A stretch of DNA of 38,646 bases from Paracoccaceae bacterium. GTDB lineage: Bacteria > Pseudomonadota > Alphaproteobacteria > Rhodobacterales > Rhodobacteraceae. The stretch lies in contig VYFX01000070.1 of the NCBI GenBank assembly GCA_009842205.1, forward strand, positions 1-38,646, given 5' to 3'. This document shows, piece by piece, positions 9,573 through 16,152 of this stretch (its first letter is position 1; every line of letters starts with the position of its first letter). Below the pieces are notes generated by a model that saw only the letters and a list, made by a program, of their open reading frames with translations, did no database searches and was not told the DNA's origin. Both the position numbers and the translations under genes were made by a program.

Positions 9573-9591
9573 GGCTTGATATATTCAAGCC
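9573..9591. terminator. Hairpin between convergent SDR and DUF815 genes
   Basis: A perfect 7-base-pair stem, GGCTTGA with TCAAGCC and a TATAT loop, lies between the stop codons of the two convergent genes and overlaps the DUF815 stop. The plus-strand side continues into AATATTT rather than a pure T-run. It could serve both directions as a weak terminator, and the position is the main support. Confidence 0.4.
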
Positions 9592-10442
9592 TCAATATTT
9601 CGATGAAGCTTACCGGCCAAATAGAGAATATATTGCCAGGCTACTCGTCCCGACCTTGCTCCCCGGGTCTGTTGCCACTCGATCGCATCCGAAGTAAGCA
9701 TCTGCTCAGTTGCATCCAGTTCATAATGAAGACAATATTTTCTGATTATTTCCAGATAAAGATCCTGGCTACAGGGATGAAAACCCAACCATAATCCGAA
9801 ACGGTCAGAAAGCGATACTTTCTCATCTACCGATTCCGAGGGATTTATGGCCGTTGATCTTTCGTTCTCAATCATGTCTCTGGGCATCAAATGCCGTCGG
9901 TTGGAAGTCACATAGAAAATAACATTTTTGGGTCTACCCTCCACTCCTCCATCGAGTGCAGCCTTCAAAGTCTTGTAATTGTTTTCTTCCATCGAAAAGG
10001 AAAGATCATCACAAAAAAGGATAAATCTCTCCTTTGCTACCCGCAATATATCCAGCAGACGATCAAGTGATGGCAGATCTTCCCGATGGATTTCAATAAT
10101 CTTCAAATTATTGTCAGTGCGGGAAATTTCCCGATGAATGGCCTTGACCAAAGAAGACTTGCCCATCCCACGAGCACCCCACAACAGTGCATTGTTTGCT
10201 GAATACCCCCGGGCAAAGTTCAAGGTATTTTTATATAGGGTTTCCTTGGTTCGGTCTATGCCCAACAATAGATCTAGCCCAACCCTGTTCACCTTTTCAA
10301 CTGGATGTAAGGTATCTGGATTCAGCCTCCAGACAAAGGCATCCGCTGAAGTGAAATCAGTCAAATGAGGTGGAGCCGGGGATAACCTTTCGATTGCCGT
10401 TGCAATCCTGGTAACTTGTTCCAGCAATTCTTTGTTATTCAT
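9585..10442 (-). CDS. DUF815-family ATP-binding protein (AAA+)
   Basis: This 285-residue P-loop ATPase of the DUF815 family has poorly defined cellular function. The Walker A motif is GARGMGKSS with Lys95, and the Walker B-like block is RFILFCDDLSF near residue 155. A sensor-like stretch, NVIFYVTSNRRHLMP, follows. The N-terminal part has the family block FxWR...HPVEKVNRVGLDLLLGID. It sits 53 bases after tatC on the same strand and probably belongs to the tat transcript. In many alphaproteobacteria a gene of this type instead follows the LysM lipoprotein gene and precedes yajC, so its place beside tatC here suggests local rearrangement. Confidence 0.88.
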   Translation of the reverse strand: MNNKELLEQVTRIATAIERLSPAPPHLTDFTSADAFVWRLNPDTLHPVEKVNRVGLDLLLGIDRTKETLYKNTLNFARGYSANNALLWGARGMGKSSLVKAIHREISRTDNNLKIIEIHREDLPSLDRLLDILRVAKERFILFCDDLSFSMEENNYKTLKAALDGGVEGRPKNVIFYVTSNRRHLMPRDMIENERSTAINPSESVDEKVSLSDRFGLWLGFHPCSQDLYLEIIRKYCLHYELDATEQMLTSDAIEWQQTRGARSGRVAWQYILYLAGKLHRNIEA

Positions 10443-10495
10443 GGATTCTAGCCATTCCCTAGAAATTTCAGGTGGAGGTGAATTAACAACCGCCT

Positions 10496-11446
10496 TTAAG
10501 TACTTTCCTCTTTCTCTTCCTCTTCCTCATCGAAAAGTATTCCCTCTTCGGCATACTGTTCTTCACGTTTCTTCTCAACTCTTTTTACCAACCAGATGGA
10601 AATTTCATAGAGACCATATACAGCTGTAAACAAAATTACCTGGGTTATTACATCCGGTGGAGTTACTACGGCCGCCAAAACCAATATGCATACGACCGCA
10701 TATTTACGGAAGCCGGCTAATCCCTTACCGGTAACCAGACCGGCCTTGCCCATCAGGGTCAGCAATACTGGAAGTTGGAAACACACTCCAAAAGCGAGAA
10801 TGAATTTAATCGTCAGCGAAAGATATTCGGCAACCGAGCCTTGGAAAGTGACCCCAACATCGGCGATAATTTCCCTGCCATCGGCAAGAATGTCAACTTC
10901 TGTACCATTCTCTGTTGACAGTTGTTGGTCTGATACGGTTTCCTGATCCTCTGAAATAACAATCTCTGTGGGTGCGGGTACAATCAGAGCACTTTCCTGC
11001 TGGAAACTGAGAAAGAAATTGAATGCCAGGGGTATTACGATGAAGAAAGCAAATGATGCCCCCAGAAAAAACATGAAAGGTGAAGCAATCATGAAGGGCA
11101 GGAAAGCACTTTTTTCATTTTTGTAAAGCCCAGGTGCAACGAACCTCCACAATTGAAATCCGAGAAATGGAAAACTCAGAATAAACCCACCCATGAAGGA
11201 AATCCTGACAGCAACAAAAAATCCCTCCTGCAATTTGATGAGTATCAAGTTACATTCTTGTCCTCTGGTCAGAAGTGCATTGCAAATCGGATCGGTCAGG
11301 AATGTAAAGATTGGTTCCCAGAAAGCAAAGCTGATCACCATACAAACCAAAAAGGCCAGTACGCAGTGGATCAGCCTTTTCCTAAGTTCTGTCAGGTGTT
11401 CAATTAGTGGGGCTTTGGTGCTTTCAATGTCTTCCTTGTCAGGCAT
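10496..11446 (-). CDS. tatC: Sec-independent protein translocase subunit TatC
   Basis: TatC recognises twin-arginine signal peptides and forms, with TatA and TatB, the pathway exporting folded proteins. The 316-residue protein has six membrane segments. It has the conserved N-terminal block IEHLTELRKRLI (about 15-26) and FVAPGLYKNEK (102-112), whose glutamate is functionally important in the family. It is longer than the roughly 250 residues usual, because about 45 acidic, polar residues (about 150-195) are inserted in the second periplasmic loop, and the tail is a run of glutamates. It follows tatB by 9 bases. The insertion does not disturb the flanking membrane segments. Confidence 0.96.
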   Translation of the reverse strand: MPDKEDIESTKAPLIEHLTELRKRLIHCVLAFLVCMVISFAFWEPIFTFLTDPICNALLTRGQECNLILIKLQEGFFVAVRISFMGGFILSFPFLGFQLWRFVAPGLYKNEKSAFLPFMIASPFMFFLGASFAFFIVIPLAFNFFLSFQQESALIVPAPTEIVISEDQETVSDQQLSTENGTEVDILADGREIIADVGVTFQGSVAEYLSLTIKFILAFGVCFQLPVLLTLMGKAGLVTGKGLAGFRKYAVVCILVLAAVVTPPDVITQVILFTAVYGLYEISIWLVKRVEKKREEQYAEEGILFDEEEEEKEEST

Positions 11447-11455
11447 GACTCAATC

Positions 11456-11980
11456 TCAATGTACCGAGACATTTTTATTTGTTTCACCCCCATTTGGGTC
11501 AGAGATCATTTCTGTCCCGACATTTTCATCAACTGAAGCGGGTGGATCCTTGTCTTCCACTTGCATTTGAGTATCGTTCAAGCTCATTGGCTCATCATCA
11601 CTGCTCTTTTCCACAGTGGTACTGGAAGTATCTTTCTGTTTGGAAGGTATTTTTTTCTTTGGGGGTTCTTTAAGGTCCGTAGACATAATTTTGTTGTCGG
11701 GAAGTTTCAAACCATCGGTCATCCTGTCGGCAATATCATTGAACTTGTCCAAACCCAGCTGCTTGGGTGAAGTGACGGCCTTGATCCCCGTTGAAAGGTC
11801 CTTCACTCCGGTGTCACTGGCCGCACTGTCCATGGCCCTTTGAAATTCACGGGCCATTGCCCTCATTCGTCCCATCACCTGTCCAATAGACTTGAACATT
11901 CCGGGCAGGTCCTTGGGACCGACTACAATCAAGGCTACAACTCCAACAATTAGGAGTTCACCCCATCCAAGGTCAAACAC
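11456..11980 (-). CDS. tatB: Sec-independent protein translocase subunit TatB
   Basis: TatB joins TatC in the receptor complex for twin-arginine precursors. This 174-residue protein begins MFDLGWGELLIVGVVALIVV, one membrane helix followed by GPKDLPGMFKSIGQ, the TatB signature. An amphipathic helix and a long charged, Ser/Thr/Pro-rich tail, probably disordered, come next. The start codon is GTG. No clear Shine-Dalgarno sequence lies in front of it, but the gene begins 24 bases after tatA and coupling is likely. Length and layout are normal for alphaproteobacterial TatB. Confidence 0.95.
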   Translation of the reverse strand: MFDLGWGELLIVGVVALIVVGPKDLPGMFKSIGQVMGRMRAMAREFQRAMDSAASDTGVKDLSTGIKAVTSPKQLGLDKFNDIADRMTDGLKLPDNKIMSTDLKEPPKKKIPSKQKDTSSTTVEKSSDDEPMSLNDTQMQVEDKDPPASVDENVGTEMISDPNGGETNKNVSVH

Positions 11981-12004
11981 GTCAGTCTTTACAAAATTGT
12001 CAGA

Positions 12005-12184
12005 TTACTTTTCTTGTTCACTTTCAGAGGTAATTTCTTCCTGACCTTCCTTCAGCCCTTTTTTGAAGGAAGAAAATCCCTTACCGACTTCTCCCATGAG
12101 CCCGGCAATCTTACCACGCCCAAACAGAACCAATACAACTATAGTTATCAACAAAAGTCCAGGAATTCCGATATTGTTCAACAT
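12005..12184 (-). CDS. tatA: Sec-independent protein translocase subunit TatA
   Basis: TatA forms the oligomeric pore-like element of the twin-arginine pathway. The frame encodes 59 residues: [13 protein letters not shown] and a membrane helix, then the hinge [18 protein letters not shown] and an amphipathic helix with FKKGLKEG, then a short acidic tail. The FGRGK hinge is the family signature. The ATG is preceded by GGAG at a spacing of 7. It is followed within 24 bases by tatB and then tatC, giving the classical order. The gene is short but complete. Confidence 0.95.
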   Translation of the reverse strand: MLNNIGIPGLLLITIVVLVLFGRGKIAGLMGEVGKGFSSFKKGLKEGQEEITSESEQEK

Positions 12185-12878
12185 TTACACACTCCAGTTA
12201 CAATTAGGATCTCATAGCCCATCCTATCAGATATAAACCAAAACCTGCTGCTATTCAAGAAATTCAAGCGATTGAATCTGCCTGCTTTTTACCTTTCCTT
12301 TCAAAATTATCCAATTTGTTTGATGTCCCTGTCCTGCTTTGAGAATCCATATACCGCTTCGAAAAATCGGAGATGTTAATATATCCTGTTTGATCAAATT
12401 CATGCAAAGCCATTTATCTTCAATACTAGTACAACCAATACTGAGGATTTTCAATAAATCGCCATTCAGTTGTTCCTACATAATTTACGCAACCATATTA
12501 TGACTTTAGCGATTTAGCCTTCGTACTATTACGATAGTCAATACTACCACCACAATTATTAACAGTAGTCCGGGTATTCCAATATTGTTCAACATTTCTT
12601 GATTCCAATTTCATTTATAGTTTATACACAAATTCAAATCCGAATAGCACTGAGTATTGTTATACCCTTAATTGGCTTCAAGTCGAATTATCTTGGAATA
12701 CAGCACGACATGGGCAAGGAGTAATTGGTGATAAACCATGTCTCACTTCCCCCAGAAATAACTTGGCAAATTGAATTTGAACTAATGCATAAATCAACAT
12801 TGCCAATAGGATGCTAGGTTGGTTGGTGACGTTAATAGCAATTGATCAATTCAAGGTATTTCGAAAACCCTTGATTGG
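12185..12878. other. Intergenic region upstream of tatA
   Basis: Roughly 690 bases separate tatA from the lipoprotein gene. The region holds the tatA-like microgene at 12506-12595, listed separately. Between that and tatA an unrecognised open frame (12251-12454, minus) begins only with TTG, ends just before tatA and resembles no family I know; I do not call it a gene. The tatA promoter must lie here, but I cannot pick out clear boxes. Confidence 0.5.
12506..12595 (-). CDS. 29-residue tatA-like membrane microprotein or remnant
   Basis: The frame starts with the same 13 residues as Tat[14 protein letters not shown], continues as a hydrophobic helix with four valines in a row, and ends RRLNR and stop. 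The hinge (FGRGK) and amphipathic helix of TatA are absent. Over the shared 13 codons the DNA differs from tatA at six positions, all synonymous. That points to an old duplication whose protein sequence was kept, or to gene conversion followed by drift. GGAA lies at -11 to -8 from the ATG, a plausible ribosome site. It could be a single-helix peptide that interacts with the Tat complex, or a decaying pseudogene. Confidence 0.5.
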   Translation of the reverse strand: MLNNIGIPGLLLIIVVVVLTIVIVRRLNR

Positions 12879-14228
12879 TTATCGCCTTGCACCGAAACTG
12901 GCAGTAAGGTTGTCAAGTTCAACCGAACCTGCAACCCCACCATGTGAGGATCCATAAAATTGTCCTATCAATGTTCCTTGGCCGTCCTTACTTCGCAGGA
13001 AGTTACCGCTTGAAGTAAGCATGAACTCCATGTTTCCTGAATGCCAACTCTCGCCTGTTCCAATTTCACCAGGGGTTTGTCCGATATCCCAGACCTGCAA
13101 GTTCGTAAAGGTGGCTTTAACAGTTGAATCGACGTGATTGATACGGATTTCGGTATTGCCGCGAACTGGCCTGAGTGATGATGTGAAACCCAACAGTTCA
13201 CCTCGCCATGTCGTTAAGCCTGAACTCAACTGTTTGACAACAAGGTCGGTTTCGGGAATGACTCCGCTTGTCCAAGGTACGGTTACATCGTTGACATGGT
13301 TGACACCAAAACGAAGATACTGCCGGTTTCCGGTTGGAACAAAACTATGTAACTCAATCGAGTTTGTATCCCAATCGCCGAGTGAGGAAACGCTGAATTG
13401 ATCAGATGTTGTTACTATGGGCAATCTGTAGACGGCACGTAGTGCAGCTCCGTCTATTTCGGGTATTTGTGATCCCCATTGTTTATGAAAACCACCTTTA
13501 GGACCATCGGAACCAAGGAGTGAAGAAGGATGGTCTTTAGTATTGGTATGTACCATGAAACCAAGGGCGTGCATCATTTCATGCAAAAGAATGGCCAATC
13601 TTTGCTGTTCGGTCATTCGTGCACTGTCGTTTACCCAGACAAAAGAGGCTTCGAGTGTGTGCTTTACCCGAGGTTCTTGCGAATTGTAATATTTGGTGCG
13701 TGTTTTTGCAAAGCCACCAGCATTAGCATTGACAGGATAACCTACCGATTGCTTATCGGAAAAATATACATGAATTTCTTCATTTGGAATAGTGTTGATT
13801 GAATCACCCCTGTCATGATTAACATTGCCAATGTGTGGTACATCGCTACCTATCATGAGATGAAGATGCTGTGGAAGTTCGCGGTTAATCAAGCCAATGG
13901 CGTGGTGCAGTAAAGCCCGCTCCTTACTTGTTACTTCACTCGTGAGGCGAACGGTAGGTGGAGAAGAAAAACGGATAAAATTTTGGTTCCTGTGGTCAAA
14001 TTTGCTGTCCTTCAGACCACCCAAATTGACACGGAAATAATCCACAATATGCTTGGCACTTGGGTTGTCGGTTCTGGTACGCAACTCCAGTTTGCCTTGG
14101 GGGGTTCCGGGATCAAACGGTTCTGGTCCTGCAATGTCCGAACCTCCAACGCAGGCGGTGAGAAAAACGGGAAAAAGCAAAGGAAGCAGGTTAATATTGC
14201 AACATCTGGAAACAACAAACAATATCAT
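12879..14228 (-). CDS. Lipoprotein with zinc-protease-like domain and C-terminal TbpB-like barrel
   Basis: A 449-residue protein starts at the ATG at 14228 with a lipoprotein signal peptide ending LTAC (Cys26), so it is membrane-anchored. The middle carries HEMMHALGFMVH (His216, Glu217, His220, Gly223, His227), a zinc-protease motif of the metzincin style, though the third histidine is one residue later than the classical spacing. IDGAALRAVYRL follows shortly after. The methionine-turn position seems to be leucine. The last 30 residues, with IGQFYGSSHGGVAGSVELD and ASFGA, resemble the end of the transferrin-binding-protein-B-like beta-barrel found in surface lipoproteins. I infer a surface or periplasmic metallopeptidase; substrate and surface export are unproven. 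The open frame extends upstream to 14423 but there overlaps the DUF3307 gene. Confidence 0.6.
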   Translation of the reverse strand: MILFVVSRCCNINLLPLLFPVFLTACVGGSDIAGPEPFDPGTPQGKLELRTRTDNPSAKHIVDYFRVNLGGLKDSKFDHRNQNFIRFSSPPTVRLTSEVTSKERALLHHAIGLINRELPQHLHLMIGSDVPHIGNVNHDRGDSINTIPNEEIHVYFSDKQSVGYPVNANAGGFAKTRTKYYNSQEPRVKHTLEASFVWVNDSARMTEQQRLAILLHEMMHALGFMVHTNTKDHPSSLLGSDGPKGGFHKQWGSQIPEIDGAALRAVYRLPIVTTSDQFSVSSLGDWDTNSIELHSFVPTGNRQYLRFGVNHVNDVTVPWTSGVIPETDLVVKQLSSGLTTWRGELLGFTSSLRPVRGNTEIRINHVDSTVKATFTNLQVWDIGQTPGEIGTGESWHSGNMEFMLTSSGNFLRSKDGQGTLIGQFYGSSHGGVAGSVELDNLTASFGARR

Positions 14229-14347
14229 GTCACTGGTATATGCCTTTGCTTCTGCCAAAATTATTTGAGAGAATCTATACAAAATTACTTGAAAAACAAC
14301 TATCAATGGCTTCAGTAAGTCAGTAGCTAATACAATCCCTGTCTTGC

Positions 14348-15069
14348 TTATATACAAGGTAATCCAAGTGGATTTACGGTTCGCAAGAGTAGAAGAGTAC
14401 CCCATGAGGCGACCATGGCCCATCCGAAAGAGGCGAGTGTCCCTATGATGACATATTCAGTGTCCTTCTGCTCACGATCTGCTTTGAAACGTAGTACCGA
14501 TTTTGCGGCGATTAAAAAACCGATACCAGCGGGTTGCCCTGCGATGAACAGGATGAAGATTAAGCTCCGTTCCAACAAGCCAATCAAACGACCCGCATTA
14601 GGTAGACTGTCATGGTTGTTCATTATATCGGGCCATCTCTGATCCTGAAAAAAGAGTTTCACTGCATGGCTTCCGGCTTTGGTGGTGACAATGAACCCCG
14701 AGGCAAGAAGCATCACCGCAGGTAGCCAGGTGATGTTAGCCCAATAACCTTCAGCGTAGAGAGTTGGGGCATAGAATGCGATGGCAAGGATTGTAATGAT
14801 ATGTAAGGCCTGGTCGGTAAGGAAAGAAACCAGACGATCTGGCAGGGTATAGACCTTGAAAATATCAATGGCGATGTGCCCGGCAGCAAGCGCAATAATT
14901 TCCCAAGCATCGAAACGACCGAGGGCCCCAATTGGGCAATAACGAGTACAATGACACCGTGGAGTAGGAGAATCTTAGGTTTCCGCTTCTGTTTGGTCAT
15001 ACTGTTGGTTTGTAACAGGAAATCAGCAACCACATGGGCAAAGAGGAGGGTAGCGAGGGTACTAGTCAT
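14348..15069 (-). pseudogene. DUF3307-family membrane protein, interrupted by one frameshift
   Basis: The first part, MTSTLATLLFAHVVADFLLQ through LLLHGVIVLVIAQLG, matches the start of DUF3307 proteins. It then loses sense at the C-run 14926-14929 (minus strand TTGGGGCCC). Shifting frame by one base restores a continuous protein: GALGRFDAWEIIALAAGHIA, then IDIFKVYTLPDRLVSFLTDQ, ending at 14348. The rejoined protein would be about 240 residues with several membrane segments. It overlaps the SatD-like gene by 8 bases, so the two were built as a coupled pair. The shift could be a real mutation, a sequencing or assembly error in a short homopolymer, or less likely recoding. DUF3307 has no settled function; the family often sits beside SatD. 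Confidence 0.75.
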
Positions 15070-15697
15070 TGAGTTGATCTTCTATGTGATTAAGCATGAA
15101 TTTAATTTCCTTGAATGATGCTGTTCTCAATAACTTAGATACATTTTGGTGAGTCGTATCAAGAGTTTCAGAGGCTTCTTCTTGGGTAATTTTTTTATTT
15201 GGGTTCAAGAACAGAAGTACCGTCGCTGCCTGTTTTGGAGTCCAACCTTGAGTTATTTTATCTAGTAAAATTAATCCTGCCCTAGCATCAATCTTGTATT
15301 TTATTCTTTGTCCAGACAAGAATTCACTCTCCGAAGTAAGATTTCTTCCTGAAGCAATAAATACTTCTTCTGTTTCAGCATTCAAATCTGATCCAATTTC
15401 CCCGACAACCTTACCCTCAGCAATTCCCATGTAGCTGTCAAATTCTTTCCCTTTGGCCCGTAAGGCCGCCCGAAAAGCTAGTGCCGACCGCAATGCCATA
15501 TTGGGTATGGCTATTATCACCTGCCAACCATCGCCCCGATTTCTTGTGAAATGTAAGGGGGCTCCGTACCAATCCGCTTGTGTCTTGGCGCAATCCTTAA
15601 GCGCATCAAAAGCGTTTTTTATCTTATCGCTCCCTAATTCGGTTGAATTAACCAAATCACCTGTAATCACAGCAATTTTTCGAGTGTTTTGATACAT
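15062..15697 (-). CDS. SatD-like protein: nucleotide-cyclase-like domain plus C-terminal HTH
   Basis: From the ATG at 15697 the protein has 211 residues. The N-terminal half reads ITGDLVNSTEL (11-21), RNRGDGWQV (52-60), an alanine-rich helix, MGIAEGKVVGE (90-100) and ASGRNLTSESE (115-125). These fall in the order of class III nucleotide cyclase motifs, with Asp14 and Asp56 placed like the two metal-binding aspartates. The C-terminal part (about 168-200, ITQEEASETLDTTHQNVSKL) looks like a helix-turn-helix. Together these suit the SatD family. I infer a sensor or regulator; cyclase activity is not established. A TTG start 36 bases further upstream is possible but has no better ribosome site. 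The gene overlaps the DUF3307 gene by 8 bases. Confidence 0.65.
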   Translation of the reverse strand: MYQNTRKIAVITGDLVNSTELGSDKIKNAFDALKDCAKTQADWYGAPLHFTRNRGDGWQVIIAIPNMALRSALAFRAALRAKGKEFDSYMGIAEGKVVGEIGSDLNAETEEVFIASGRNLTSESEFLSGQRIKYKIDARAGLILLDKITQGWTPKQAATVLLFLNPNKKITQEEASETLDTTHQNVSKLLRTASFKEIKFMLNHIEDQLND

Positions 15698-15700
15698 ATT

Positions 15701-15749
15701 GCAACTAATATAGGTTGAAATATAAAAATGCAACCGAAAATGGTTGCAT
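15701..15749. promoter_or_regulatory. Inverted repeats upstream of the satD-like gene (candidate operator)
   Basis: ATGCAACC (15728-15735) and GGTTGCAT (15742-15749) form a perfect 8-base inverted repeat with a 6-base spacer. GCAAC at 15701 and GGTTG at 15713 add two more half-sites in the same style. All lie within about 55 bases of the satD-like ATG, on the promoter side. With an HTH in the encoded protein, autoregulation is a reasonable guess. A possible -10 (TATATT) and -35 (TTGCAT) overlap the repeats on the minus strand, with a short 15-base spacing. Confidence 0.5.
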
Positions 15750-16152
15750 AAATACCTATAAAGAATAGCTACTTAAGGTTCAGGTTAAGAAAATGAACTT
15801 AGCTAAATTGTCTGGTTCGATATGCGTATATTTTCAACCACCAGGAATGCTCCATTGGGTTGTACAAAATTTACTGCAATAAAGTTTTGTACCCCAAAAG
15901 AGTAGAAGACATTTCCGTTCGTACAGACCTAAACTGTATCTACTAATTGGAGTAGAGTTCATGTTTCAGTACAAGGAAGCAGATTAACATGACAAAATCT
16001 GGAAAACATACCGTGTCTTGCTCCATGACATATGGGTTCCTCAAATTTTCGTTAATCAATTGAAAGAGTACTACTCTGTCTCAGAATAGTATGTCACCTA
16101 ACAATTTAAGTTATAGGTTCTAAGAATATTGGATTTATCCCCATTTTTTGAT
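15750..16152. other. Intergenic region between ABC ATPase and satD-like gene
   Basis: About 400 AT-rich bases contain no protein-like open frame. An imperfect hairpin at 16070-16090 (ACTACTCTG with CAGAATAGT, one mismatch) lies about 65 bases past the ABC gene stop and could help end that transcript, but no T-run follows. The region probably also carries the upstream part of the satD-like promoter. Confidence 0.45.

Noticed and set aside
12251-12454. 67-codon minus-strand frame between tatA and the tatA copy
   Set aside because: It begins with TTG, has no clear ribosome site and matches no family I know; it may be a remnant, but cannot be supported as a gene.
14926-14935. Programmed -1 frameshift in the DUF3307 gene
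   Set aside because: The bases at the shift do not form a canonical slippery heptamer and no clear downstream pseudoknot was seen; a lost base is simpler.
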